Shown piece by piece: positions 42,328 through 51,814 of a DNA stretch of 64,000 nt. Both the position numbers and the translations under genes were made by a program. The DNA lies in NCBI RefSeq assembly GCF_002160025.1, contig NZ_NFJU01000008.1, forward strand, positions 1-64,000, in the 5' to 3' direction. The notes under the pieces were generated by a model. It worked only from the letters and a program-made list of their open reading frames with translations, searched no databases and had not been told where the DNA came from. Each line of letters begins with the position of its first letter. The first letter of the stretch is position 1. This stretch comes from Anaeromassilibacillus sp. An200 (GTDB lineage: Bacteria; Bacillota; Clostridia; Oscillospirales; Acutalibacteraceae).

Positions 42328-42504
42328 GATTCATTTTGAGGGAATCGAGCGGACTCTTCGGCTTGTGTTTTGTGTAAATCAACAATAAGTATGAATCAAA
42401 TTTGAACTTTTTAACAACAGATTGTCAAAGTTGATAAATATTTGTAATTTTATAGTATCATAAAGTAGAGAACAAAAAACAGGAATCCAAGAGGGAGAGG
42501 GCAT

Positions 42505-44931
42505 ATGACACAGCCTTTGGAAAACAGCAAAAACCGGCCAATTCGCTTTTCCCCTGACGCTGCTCTCGGTCTGACAACAGAGCAGGTGCAGAAACGCATC
42601 GCACAGGGCCTGGCCAATGGAGAACCGGAAACCCGGACCAAAAGTGTCCGGCAGATTCTGCGCGAAAATCTTCTGACGCCGTTTAACCTTCTCAACCTGA
42701 TTTTGGGCATGCTTGTATTTCTCGCAGGCTCTTATAAAAACATGCTTTTTCTCGGTGTTGCTTTCTTTAACACGCTGATCGGAGTTTTTCAGGAAATTCA
42801 GGCCAAGCGGACGATTGACAAGCTTTCGCTGATTGCCGCTCCAAAGGCCCGCGTTATACGAAATGGATCCATATCCCAAATTCCCGTCAACGAGCTGGTG
42901 CTGGACGACGTATGCCTTCTGGAAGCGGGAAACCAGGTATGTGCCGACTGCATCGTGATGCAGGGCGGCTGCGAGGTCAACGAATCGCTGATCACTGGTG
43001 AGAGCGATCCAATCAGCAAATCAGAGGGAGAGCTCCTGCTCTCCGGAAGCTTCCTGGTCAGCGGATCCGTGCGCGCCCGGGTGGAGCATGTGGGGGAGGA
43101 AAACTACGCCGCCGCCATCGTCAAAACCGTCAAGCGGCCCAAACGCGCCGTCTCGGAGATTATGACAAGCATCAACCGTATCATCCGCTTTATCGGGTTT
43201 GCCATCCTTCCCATTGGCATTCTGATGTTCTGCAAGCAGGTCTTTTTCTCGCATCAGGACTTCCATCACGGTGTTGTTGTGACGGTAGGCTCTCTGGTCG
43301 GCATGGTGCCGGAGGGGCTGGTACTGCTGACCAGTGTGGTGCTGGCTGTGAGCGTGCTCCGGCTGGCACGCCGCCGGGCACTGGTGCAGGATCTGTATTC
43401 CATTGAAACGCTGGCCCGCGTTGACGTCCTTTGCCTGGACAAAACGGGAACCATCACCGAGGGAAGTATGCAGCTGGACGAGCTTGTCCCGCTGGACGGT
43501 GCAGATCCGGCGGAGCTGCGCGCCGTAATTGCCGCCATGACAGCCGCAAACGGCGACGCAAACCCCACCTTCACCGCCCTGCGCGAGGGCTGCGGCGATC
43601 CGGCGGACTGGGAAGCGGAACAGATTGTACCCTTCTCCTCCGCCCGCAAATGGAGCGGCGTTTCGTTTCATGGCCACGGCAGCTACATTCTGGGCGCGGG
43701 GGAATTTATCCTGCGGGATCGTTTTTCCGAAATCCGGGAAACGGTCGAAGCTTATGCACAGAAAGGAAGCCGTGTGCTGCTGCTTGCCCATTCCTCTCAT
43801 GCCTTCGGAGACAAAACACTCCCGGACGCGCCAAAGCCGCTGGCTCTCGTCCTGCTCAGCGACAAAATCCGCGCGAGCGCCCCGGAAACGCTTCGGTATT
43901 TCTCAGAACAGGGGGTGACACTCAAAGTCATTTCCGGTGACGACGCGGCGACGGCGGCCAGCATCGCCGGGAAAGCGGGCCTGCCAGGCGCGGATCGCTT
44001 TCTTGACGCTTCCGCCCTGTCCCCGGAGCAGCTGCGGGAGGCGGCGGAGGACTACACCGTGTTTGGCCGCGTCACTCCGGATCAGAAACGCATCCTGGTC
44101 AAGGCATTGCAGGATCGCGGACATACTGTTGCCATGACAGGAGACGGCGCCAACGATGTGATGGCCCTGCGGGAAAGCGATTGCAGCGTTGCGATGGCGG
44201 CGGGCAGCGAAGCAGCCCGATCCGTTGCCAACCTGGTGCTGCTCGATTCTGATTTTGCCAGCATGCCGCACGTTGTGCGGGAGGGACGGCGCGCGATCAA
44301 CAATTTGCAGCGCTCCGCCTCTCTCTTTCTGGTCAAATCCATATTCTCCGGCGTGATTGCGGTCTGCTTCCTGTTCCTGTCCGCCGCCTACCCGTTTGAA
44401 CCGATCCAGTTCACACTGATCAACGCCGTCACCATCGGAATTCCCTCGTTCCTGCTCACACTGGAGCCGAACAAGGAACGCATCCGGGGACACTTCATTT
44501 CAAACGTTCTGCGTCAGGCGCTTCCCGGCGCTGCCGCAATGATCCTTGGCCTGCTGCTGCTTCTTCCCGTTTCCGCTTTCCTGGGACTGGACGCTGTCCA
44601 GCTCTCCACGATGGCTGTCTGCCAGACCGCCTTTGCGGGCTTTTTGACCCTCGTAAAAATCAGCCGGCCGCTGAACGTTCCGCGTACGGTGTTATGCATC
44701 GCGATGGTCACGGTTTTCTGTCTGGCGATTGTCCTGTTCCGCGATCTGTTCTCCCTCACAGTCTTTACCGTCCCCATGGCGGTGGCTCTTGTGCCGCTGC
44801 TGGCGGCTGCTTCCGCCGTGTTTATCGGCATTCACCGCCTGATCGCCATGGCTTCGTGCGGAAAAACGGGAGATTTCTTCCGCAGGCTTCGGAGCCGTCT
44901 TTCCGAAGAGGATCAAACCTCCCGCAGATAA
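42505..44931 (+). CDS. Cation-transporting P-type ATPase
   Basis: The 808-residue pump has the actuator motif TGES (about 163), TM4 motif MVPEGL (about 270), phosphorylation site DKTGT with D312, and hinge TGDGAND (545-551). About ten membrane helices are visible. There is no heavy-metal domain and no CPC motif, which excludes copper and zinc pumps. The VPEGL in TM4 resembles Ca2+/Mn2+-type or CtpE-like pumps of Gram-positives. Ion not proven. The 3' end overlaps the convergent amidase gene by 19 bp. Confidence 0.9.
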   Translation: MTQPLENSKNRPIRFSPDAALGLTTEQVQKRIAQGLANGEPETRTKSVRQILRENLLTPFNLLNLILGMLVFLAGSYKNMLFLGVAFFNTLIGVFQEIQAKRTIDKLSLIAAPKARVIRNGSISQIPVNELVLDDVCLLEAGNQVCADCIVMQGGCEVNESLITGESDPISKSEGELLLSGSFLVSGSVRARVEHVGEENYAAAIVKTVKRPKRAVSEIMTSINRIIRFIGFAILPIGILMFCKQVFFSHQDFHHGVVVTVGSLVGMVPEGLVLLTSVVLAVSVLRLARRRALVQDLYSIETLARVDVLCLDKTGTITEGSMQLDELVPLDGADPAELRAVIAAMTAANGDANPTFTALREGCGDPADWEAEQIVPFSSARKWSGVSFHGHGSYILGAGEFILRDRFSEIRETVEAYAQKGSRVLLLAHSSHAFGDKTLPDAPKPLALVLLSDKIRASAPETLRYFSEQGVTLKVISGDDAATAASIAGKAGLPGADRFLDASALSPEQLREAAEDYTVFGRVTPDQKRILVKALQDRGHTVAMTGDGANDVMALRESDCSVAMAAGSEAARSVANLVLLDSDFASMPHVVREGRRAINNLQRSASLFLVKSIFSGVIAVCFLFLSAAYPFEPIQFTLINAVTIGIPSFLLTLEPNKERIRGHFISNVLRQALPGAAAMILGLLLLLPVSAFLGLDAVQLSTMAVCQTAFAGFLTLVKISRPLNVPRTVLCIAMVTVFCLAIVLFRDLFSLTVFTVPMAVALVPLLAAASAVFIGIHRLIAMASCGKTGDFFRRLRSRLSEEDQTSRR

Positions 44932-45656
44932 GAGGCGTCGGCATAGCCCAAATAATCCTGGTAACCGACCACACGCCAGTTTTTCCACACGCCATAGATC
45001 GTCACGGTGGAGCCGCGCGGGATCTGCGTCACAACCGGCGCGTGAAGATCGGGACGCACACGCAGATTCAGAGGGCTTTCCTTCGTACAAACCATGGCGC
45101 TGCGCGGTTCCATGGTGTCCGAAATATAAGGAAGGCCAAAATAGATGGTCAGCCCTTCTGTGAGATTCGCGGCAATTTCGTTGATATGCGTGCGGATCCA
45201 GTTGGCACCCGCCTCATTGTCATGATACTCCACCTCCACCAGAACGGCAGGAGCGTTTGTCTTGGTCACCTCCACCAGCTTTGTGGTGGGACGCGCCTGG
45301 ACGCGCTTGGGATCATAGGCGATCTTGCGGTAATTCTCCGCAAGAATGTTGGCTGCCTTCTTCCCCCACACGCTGTAGGTGTAGTAATACATGTCGGCGC
45401 CGTTGAGCTGGCCGCTCATGGACTCGCCCGCCGCGTTGGAATGCAGGGCAAGGTGCAGGTCATAGTTTCCGCTGTTCGACTGCCGGATCACGTCCGCCAG
45501 GCTGTCCCCGATTTTGCTCCGGGTAAAGCGAATGGCGTTCGCGCGGAGCATAGGCTCCATCGCGTCCGCCACCTCGTTCATATACTGCTGTTCGTTTCCC
45601 CCGCCTACATACTGGTTAAAGGGCTGGAGAGAAGGGCTTAGAAAAATAATCGGCAT
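44913..45656 (-). CDS. N-acetylmuramoyl-L-alanine amidase with SH3 domain
   Basis: The 247-residue protein has an Amidase_3 domain (about 1-175) with zinc ligands: H in LHLALHSNAAG and catalytic E in VLVEVEYHDNEAG. An SH3b cell-wall-binding domain follows (PLNLRVRPDLHAPVVTQIPRGSTVTIYGVW). It cleaves the stem peptide from peptidoglycan. No signal peptide is visible, so it may be released by lysis or act on spores. ATG at 45656 is chosen because MPIIFLSPSLQPFN is the usual domain start. Confidence 0.88.
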   Translation of the reverse strand: MPIIFLSPSLQPFNQYVGGGNEQQYMNEVADAMEPMLRANAIRFTRSKIGDSLADVIRQSNSGNYDLHLALHSNAAGESMSGQLNGADMYYYTYSVWGKKAANILAENYRKIAYDPKRVQARPTTKLVEVTKTNAPAVLVEVEYHDNEAGANWIRTHINEIAANLTEGLTIYFGLPYISDTMEPRSAMVCTKESPLNLRVRPDLHAPVVTQIPRGSTVTIYGVWKNWRVVGYQDYLGYADASYLREV

Positions 45657-45693
45657 GACACGGATCTCCTCCCGGTTGGATTCGGGAGCCCGC

Positions 45694-46575
45694 CTATTCG
45701 GGCAGGAAGGAGAAAAACTCCTCGCTGGAACAATCCGGCGGACGAAGCTGCCGGCCGATCCCAAACAGAGACTGCGGCTCCCGTGTAATCCAGCTTATGC
45801 GGCTGTCACACGTCATGGTGCATCGGAAGCCAAGATTTTTCACGATCTCCTCCTCTCCCTCGCCGATCGCCCCGAAAGGATAGACAAAGCAGTCTGCCGC
45901 TTTTCCGAGATGCAGACGCATTTTTTCCTGCATCTGTCCGAGATCGGAAGTAAGCAAAGCCGTATAGGCTTCGTCCGATTCGCCGGACTTGCGGCTGCTG
46001 CCGATCCGTTCGCCCTTTCCTTCATGCAGACTGTAGGTATGGTTCTGGAATTCCACCAGGCCGCTGCCGCACATTTCCTGGATCCGCGTCCACGTCAGAT
46101 GCGTATAGGGCGCGCGCTCCTCCCCCGACTCGCTGTATGCGTCCGACCAGCAGCCGATGGGCGAAATGATGATCTTCATATCGTATTTTTGCGCGAGTGG
46201 ATAAGCGTAAACGTAATTGTTATAGTAGCCGTCGTCAAAGGTGAGCAGAATCGGCTTTTCCGGCAGCTCCGCCTTCCCGTCCACATAGGCCAGCAGGTCG
46301 GCAATGTGGACAGGCGTATAGCCCTTTTCTTTTAGATAAAGAAGATCGCTCTCAAACAAAGCGGGATCGATCACATAAGTCCCCTGAAGCGCGGGATCCC
46401 GCAGAAGGCCATGATACATGACGGCGGGAAGCGGGATCCCCTGTGAGGGCGCGGCGGAAGCCGGGCGCACCGCAAAGGCGGAGCGGATCAGCACTCCGGC
46501 AGCGCATCCAAGCGCCAACGCCGCGGCGGCAGCAAGAATCCAGCCTTTCACACGCAGTGAAGCAAACATCTCCAT
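45694..46575 (-). CDS. Polysaccharide deacetylase (NodB type)
   Basis: The protein of about 293 residues has an N-terminal anchor (GWILAAAAALALGCAAGVLI) and a NodB domain. Visible motifs are the catalytic base in ILLTFDDGYYNNYV (D-D), the metal His in VEFQNHTYSLH and the late motif FVYPFGAIGEGEEE. It likely deacetylates peptidoglycan or a surface glycan outside the membrane. ATG 46575 or 46569 may be used. Confidence 0.87.
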   Translation of the reverse strand: MEMFASLRVKGWILAAAAALALGCAAGVLIRSAFAVRPASAAPSQGIPLPAVMYHGLLRDPALQGTYVIDPALFESDLLYLKEKGYTPVHIADLLAYVDGKAELPEKPILLTFDDGYYNNYVYAYPLAQKYDMKIIISPIGCWSDAYSESGEERAPYTHLTWTRIQEMCGSGLVEFQNHTYSLHEGKGERIGSSRKSGESDEAYTALLTSDLGQMQEKMRLHLGKAADCFVYPFGAIGEGEEEIVKNLGFRCTMTCDSRISWITREPQSLFGIGRQLRPPDCSSEEFFSFLPE

Positions 46576-46630
46576 CCCCCCCTGCCCTATGCTTATGCGG
46601 CAGAGGGGCGGATATGCGTATCTCACAGCT

Positions 46631-49600
46631 TTACCGCAGCGCGCCAAGTTTTTCCAGCTTGGAAAGCAGTCTTTTCACGTCCGGAAGGCTCATCAGGAAA
46701 AGATCCATAAAATCCCGTATCCTGGTAAGCTCCCAGCGCATGCGCTCCTTTGCGCTCCAGCTGAGCTCCTTTTCTATCGCCAGATATTCCGTGCGGCCTT
46801 CTCGCGTGACGGAAAGCGCATACTGCTTTTCATCCCCGTCGCCTTCACTCTCCAGCAGCAGACGCACTTCTCCCTCCGGCAGATTCCAGGCCATGCCGAA
46901 ACGGCGGACACGTCCCAAAAAGAAACCGACCAGATTTGTGTAAACCACGCTCCGGTTTTGTGCGGACACAGGCTCCTCCCGCAGGGCTCCATCCTTTTCT
47001 TCCAGAAGCAGCACATCCGGCTGCTTTTCGATCTGGAATTTTCCCGTGAGGGAAAGCGTGCCGCGACTCGGCGGAAAATCACCGACGGTCCGGCGATCAA
47101 ACCAGTACCGCTGGGCGGAGGAATACAAATACACCTTCTGCGACCATTCAAAGATGGACAGCATCTTTAACCGTTGTTCCTTTGGGGTAGGCTGTGAAAG
47201 TTTGGAAAGAATTCCCGGCAGCACCGCGTATATGTTTTCCATATTTTTATGCACAGCATAAAAGGGTAGCTTTCCCAAAAAGAAGGGCACATACTGCACC
47301 AGCTCGGAATCCACGGTCTGATAGGCCTTCGGATCCGAGAGATAGGTACATGTCATCTGCTTGACATCATCAAAAATAAAACAGGCATACTGATCTGCAT
47401 CGCGCATCAAAACCAGCGAATAGCCTTCCTTCGGCCATTCAAATTCCAGACGGGTCAGCTTCCCCTCGCAAAAATCCTGTATCTGATCGCACGCCAGCTT
47501 TTCGTTCACTTCCGGTTCGCCATAGACGCGCTCCAAACCACTGTCAGGCTGGGCATGCACGATGGGGATTTGCTGAAAGCTCAGTTCTTCCGGCTCCTTC
47601 TCCTCACAAAGCCCGTCCAGTACGCTTTCCGCGAAACCGGCAGCCTGATCGGCGGTCACATCGTCCCACACGCCATCCGGAAGCACCTGCATTCCCTCGT
47701 CCGTCATCTCCGCCGCATACATCCGCCCATTGGAATACCACAGGCAGGCATACGCACGGTTCGGCCGCTCCCGCCAGAAAATCAGGGGGCGCAGAAGCAT
47801 CAGGCCGCTTTCGCCCTGCTCCGTTTGGATTTCTCCCAGGCAGCAGACGAAGGAAGCCAAACATCCCGCCACATCCTGCATACACTCCTGCGGAAGCGGG
47901 AGCCCCTGCAACCGGTGGAAAATCTCCTCCTGTACCGTTTCCAGCTCCTCCTGATGCGCCATAGCGACCGGCAGCATCAGGAAAAAATCTCCATCGTCCT
48001 CCATCTCTTTGAGCACCTCAAAGGGGAACAGCGGCCCGGCGGCCGGCCGGCCGTTACAGAAATACTCCACACAGAAGCGGCGGAATACCACATCCATTTC
48101 CAAAGGCTCGACTGTTTCGCCGTCGGAGGAACGGCGCTCATAAACATAAGACAACGAGAACGGTTCCCGGATACGCGCGCCGGACAGATTGTAGCCGCCC
48201 AGCTTCCGGGCCCAGTCGCGGGAAGGCCAGAAGCTTTCCCACAGGACATCCTCCAGCGACAGACTCCCATCCGGCAGCCGGGCTCCCCAAAAGGCACGAA
48301 ACAGAAAATACCGCAGAAACGGGCGGTCTCCCACCCAGCAGCTTTCCAGGGAAGGCTCTGTGCGATCATCCTCCTCCCGCTCGCTCTGCTTTCTGTGATC
48401 GTTCAGAAATTCCTCTGCTTTCCGGCGGATCTCGTCCCGCAGCGGAATCTGATCGTCCTCACAGCAGGCCAGCAGATGCTCAAAAAAGATCGGGTGCTCA
48501 TTTTCAAAGAACCAGGAATACAGCACATACCGATCACAGAAGGCACGGTTCCGCAGGGCGCGGTGCAGATCCTCGCGGGCGAACAGTTCATTCGCCAGAG
48601 CGCGCAGCTTTTCCGGATGCCTGCCGTCGTCCGCGCTGCTCCGTTTGGCAAATGCAAGAACCGCGCTCTGCACATCGGAAAAATCCTCCTGCTCCATTTC
48701 CTGGAGATGGGGAAGCGCGATCTCCCGCAGGCGGCCATAGAGAATTTGGGCCCTTCCCATCGTCGCGCTTTCCAGGAGAAGCGTATTCCAGAGCGTTTCA
48801 TATGCGCTTGCGGGCAGGCTGTTGGCCGAGAAGAAATATTCCAGCAGCCGCAGGGAAAGGAGATTGCGCTCCGTCTCGGACCGCTTGGAGCATCTCTCTT
48901 TGATGTAGGAAATGGTATAGCGCTGCACGATCTCCTTCATGCTTTGGTTGCACGACTCGTCCCACGCTCTTTTGTTCGCCAGCCCGTCAAGGTAAAAATA
49001 ATCCTCGAAGCCTGCCTGCAAAGCGTCGTCGTTCCCCCGCAGGCCACGCGAGAGAGGGCCGAGTTTGGCGATCGCCAGGACATGCTCGATCCCCTGGAAT
49101 CCCGCGCCGGAGGCCAGCTCAAACTCCACACGATCCTCATACGGTACGGCGCGGTAGCGATAGACGATCGCCAGCACCGTCTGGATCTCGCGGTTCGGGG
49201 GAAACGCTTCCGCCTGCTCCTCCACAAACGCGCGCACCGCCCGCAGAAACGCCTCATTTTTCACCACGGAGAGAAATTCCGGTGAGGAAACATATTTGTC
49301 CCAAGCCGCGCGATCCCTGCGGCGTGGGGAAACATACAGCTCCCGGAAAGCGGCAAGGGCAGGAAAATCCGGGGGCAGCTCCTCCTGCGCGATTTTCTCC
49401 TCCTGTAAGACAAAGGCGGGGCGCTGAGGTTCTGCGGCAGGGGACGGTTCTTCCGGCTTTTCTATGAGCGGCTCCGGTACGGATGTTTTCTCCGGATGAG
49501 ATTGTGGTTCCCGATGCAAAACTGGCTGTTCCGCTTTCTCCGGCGGCGGCGAAGGCTCTTCCCTTCCGGCGGACGGCCTTGCCTGCCCGCGCGCCAGCGC

Positions 49601-49747
49601 CATGGCTTCACGGTATGCGTCCCGCACCCGCAGGAATTCCTCCTCGTGCTCCTCCGGATGATACCGCTCCGCCAGCACGGCATAGGCATGGCGGATTGCG
49701 GCAACATCCGAATGTTCCGGTATTTCAAGAATCTCCCAGCAGCTCAT
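46631..49747 (-). CDS. Very large J-domain protein, degenerate HPD
   Basis: The 1038-residue protein has a J domain at about 1-54 (SCWEILEIPEHSDVAAIRHAYAVLAERYHPEEHEEEF). The HPD motif that triggers Hsp70 ATPase reads HPE. A Pro/Glu-rich linker (55-120) and a huge unassigned body follow, rich in Trp, Phe and Glu. Its ATG overlaps the Hsp70 stop (ATGA), so it is the dedicated partner of the upstream HscC-like chaperone. Client unknown. Confidence 0.82.
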   Translation of the reverse strand: MSCWEILEIPEHSDVAAIRHAYAVLAERYHPEEHEEEFLRVRDAYREAMALARGQARPSAGREEPSPPPEKAEQPVLHREPQSHPEKTSVPEPLIEKPEEPSPAAEPQRPAFVLQEEKIAQEELPPDFPALAAFRELYVSPRRRDRAAWDKYVSSPEFLSVVKNEAFLRAVRAFVEEQAEAFPPNREIQTVLAIVYRYRAVPYEDRVEFELASGAGFQGIEHVLAIAKLGPLSRGLRGNDDALQAGFEDYFYLDGLANKRAWDESCNQSMKEIVQRYTISYIKERCSKRSETERNLLSLRLLEYFFSANSLPASAYETLWNTLLLESATMGRAQILYGRLREIALPHLQEMEQEDFSDVQSAVLAFAKRSSADDGRHPEKLRALANELFAREDLHRALRNRAFCDRYVLYSWFFENEHPIFFEHLLACCEDDQIPLRDEIRRKAEEFLNDHRKQSEREEDDRTEPSLESCWVGDRPFLRYFLFRAFWGARLPDGSLSLEDVLWESFWPSRDWARKLGGYNLSGARIREPFSLSYVYERRSSDGETVEPLEMDVVFRRFCVEYFCNGRPAAGPLFPFEVLKEMEDDGDFFLMLPVAMAHQEELETVQEEIFHRLQGLPLPQECMQDVAGCLASFVCCLGEIQTEQGESGLMLLRPLIFWRERPNRAYACLWYSNGRMYAAEMTDEGMQVLPDGVWDDVTADQAAGFAESVLDGLCEEKEPEELSFQQIPIVHAQPDSGLERVYGEPEVNEKLACDQIQDFCEGKLTRLEFEWPKEGYSLVLMRDADQYACFIFDDVKQMTCTYLSDPKAYQTVDSELVQYVPFFLGKLPFYAVHKNMENIYAVLPGILSKLSQPTPKEQRLKMLSIFEWSQKVYLYSSAQRYWFDRRTVGDFPPSRGTLSLTGKFQIEKQPDVLLLEEKDGALREEPVSAQNRSVVYTNLVGFFLGRVRRFGMAWNLPEGEVRLLLESEGDGDEKQYALSVTREGRTEYLAIEKELSWSAKERMRWELTRIRDFMDLFLMSLPDVKRLLSKLEKLGALR

Positions 49748-51501
49748 TCGTCATCCTCCTCATCCCAGTCCTCGTCTTCGTCCTCCGGCCCCCAGCCGCC
49801 CAGCATCCAGTCCGCTTGCAGAAAGGCTTCCAGACGATCCAAACGCTCCTGCATCTCATCCCGTTCCCGTGCAAGCAGCGCCTGGCGGCCTGAACGGATG
49901 ATCGCCTGATACCGCTGGATCAGAAACGCCGCCTCCCTGCGCGCCGGGCCTGTCAATTCCGCGAACAACCGCTCCGCGCGGGCCAGAAGATAGCGGTCGC
50001 GATCGTGCGCGCCGCTCTCAATCGACAGCTCCTCAAACGAGGCGATGATCCGCTCGCGCTCCTGCTCCGACAGATCCAGTTTCGGATTCACGATCACCCG
50101 CCTGCGTACGTCGCCGCCGCTGCCACGCGCCGTGACTTCCAGAATCCCGTTGATATCATAGGCAAACGTGACCTCCACCCACTGGCTGCCCGCCCGATCT
50201 GGCGGCACCTGTACCAAAATCTCGCCCAGCCTGAGATTGTCCGACGCGTAATACTGTTCGCCCTGATACACCTCCACCCGGATTTGCTTCTGATCCTCGT
50301 ACAGCGTGCGGAACACCTCGGAGCGCCGGGCGGGCAGCATGCTGCTGCGTGGGATCAGGAACACCATGTGCGGATTCCTGTCCTGCTGGTCAACGCACGA
50401 GGCGACCCCGAGCGAAAACGGGCACACATCCGTCATGACCACATCCCGCAGCCCCTCGGCGCGCTGCTTGATCCCCGCGCAAAGTCCGGCTCCCTGCGCT
50501 ACGATATGGTCAGGATTTCCTACCAGGGAGGGCGCGCCGGAAAGCAGCTCCGTCAAATATTCCTGAAAGACCGCCATACGCGACGATCCGCCGACAAGTA
50601 CCACGCCGTCCAGCTCTCCGGCGCTCATGCCGCTGTCGCGGACGGCGCGGGCGATCACCGTTCCTGCCCGTGCGAACAGCGGATCGCAGAGCGTGCGGAG
50701 CGTTTTCCGATCCAATCTCGCACCCCAGCTCTGCTCGCCCTCCCGGAGCACCATGGGCAGCGCCATGTCCGTCTGGGACAGATGCAGCTTTGCGGCCTCC
50801 GCCAGGGAGAACAGGCGCGCCCGGCAGTCCGGGGAGAGGGAATCGAGAGCGATCCCGTTTTCACGGCAGAAATAGTCCACAATCGCCTGATCCACATCGT
50901 TCCCGCCCAAGTGATTGTCTCCCGCCACCGCCACAATCTCGATGATGTTTTCAAAGCAGTCTACCACGCTCACATCGAGCGTCCCGCCGCCGAAATCCAC
51001 CAGCAAAAGCCTGCAATCCTCCCGGCCGGTGGCGTGGCTGTAGCAGAGCGCGGCAGCCGAAGGCTCGTTGATCAGCCGTTTGACGGGCAGCCCGGCCAGC
51101 TCCGCCGCCAGCTTGGTGGCGCATCGCTGGTTGTCGTTGAAGTAAGCCGGAACGCTGATGATCGCTTCCTCAATCTCTTCTCCCAGAAAGCGTCTGGCGT
51201 CATCCGCCAGCTTTTTGAGCACCAGAGCGGACAGCTCATGCGGGAGGAAGGAGCGGCCGCCGAGAGAGTACGTCTTTTCCGTTCCCATCCAAGTCTTAAA
51301 CGAAGCAGCCGTGCGATCGGGATGCGAAATCAAGCGTTCTTTTGCCGCCGCTCCAACCAGAATCGTCCCGTCCTCCAGCACACTGACACAGCTGGGAGTC
51401 ATCAGGCTCCCAAGCTCATTTTCGATCAACTCCGCCTTTCCGTCCCGGTAAACGCAGGCCAGCGAGTTTGTGGTTCCCAAATCAATGCCTATCACCGCCA
51501 T
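49744..51501 (-). CDS. Hsp70-family chaperone, HscC-like
   Basis: The 585-residue protein has the ATPase domain (IGIDLGTTNSLACVY at 4-18, LLVDFGGGTLDVSV, VVLVGGSSRM) and a substrate domain with NPHMVFLIPRSSMLPARRSE and FAYDINGILEVTARG. It is shorter than DnaK and its lid ends in an acidic tail (EDEDEDWDEEDDE). HscC-type Hsp70s use special J proteins, as found next door. A promoter at 51562-51590 precedes it. Confidence 0.9.
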   Translation of the reverse strand: MAVIGIDLGTTNSLACVYRDGKAELIENELGSLMTPSCVSVLEDGTILVGAAAKERLISHPDRTAASFKTWMGTEKTYSLGGRSFLPHELSALVLKKLADDARRFLGEEIEEAIISVPAYFNDNQRCATKLAAELAGLPVKRLINEPSAAALCYSHATGREDCRLLLVDFGGGTLDVSVVDCFENIIEIVAVAGDNHLGGNDVDQAIVDYFCRENGIALDSLSPDCRARLFSLAEAAKLHLSQTDMALPMVLREGEQSWGARLDRKTLRTLCDPLFARAGTVIARAVRDSGMSAGELDGVVLVGGSSRMAVFQEYLTELLSGAPSLVGNPDHIVAQGAGLCAGIKQRAEGLRDVVMTDVCPFSLGVASCVDQQDRNPHMVFLIPRSSMLPARRSEVFRTLYEDQKQIRVEVYQGEQYYASDNLRLGEILVQVPPDRAGSQWVEVTFAYDINGILEVTARGSGGDVRRRVIVNPKLDLSEQERERIIASFEELSIESGAHDRDRYLLARAERLFAELTGPARREAAFLIQRYQAIIRSGRQALLARERDEMQERLDRLEAFLQADWMLGGWGPEDEDEDWDEEDDE

Positions 51502-51561
51502 GGTGTTTCCCTCTTTTCCGCTGTTTTCAAGCTGAGCCGCCATTCTGCGGCAATTGATTTT

Positions 51562-51590
51562 ATTGTAGCACGGAACAAAACGCACTGCAA
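51562..51590 (-). promoter_or_regulatory. Promoter of the Hsp70/J-protein operon
   Basis: On the minus strand TTGCAG, a 17-bp spacer and TACAAT (51567-51562), about 60 bp before the ATG. No CIRCE heat-shock operator was seen in 51502-51814. Confidence 0.75.
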
Positions 51591-51605
51591 TGAGAGGCTG
51601 GAACG

Positions 51606-51643
51606 CAAAAAAGAGCGGGAACCGTGTGAAACGGCTCCCGCTC
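51606..51643 (-). terminator. Terminator of the malic enzyme gene
   Basis: GAGCGGGAACCGT (51613-51625) pairs with ACGGCTCCCGCTC (51631-51643), one G-U, followed by a T6 run on the minus strand. Confidence 0.85.
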
Positions 51644-51742
51644 CAGGAATGGATTTGTGCTGGAAATTGTCTTGGTGCACGACATCCGGAAAAAATCGCT
51701 GCGCTCTTTTTCCTGGCTTTTCTTGGCTGCGCATACTTTTCT

Positions 51743-51793
51743 CAGGGGGCTTTGCCCCCTGAAACCCCTACAAGCCTTTTGAAAAAGGCTTGT
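51743..51793. repeat. Two short palindromes between malic enzyme and its terminator
   Basis: CAGGGGGC-TTT-GCCCCCTG (51743-51761) and ACAAGCCTTT...AAAGGCTTGT (51770-51793) lie in tandem. This pair looks like an extragenic palindromic element that is often multicopy in Clostridia; copy number cannot be judged here. Confidence 0.55.
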
Positions 51794-51814
51794 GCGAAAA
51801 CTTCATGTTTTAGC

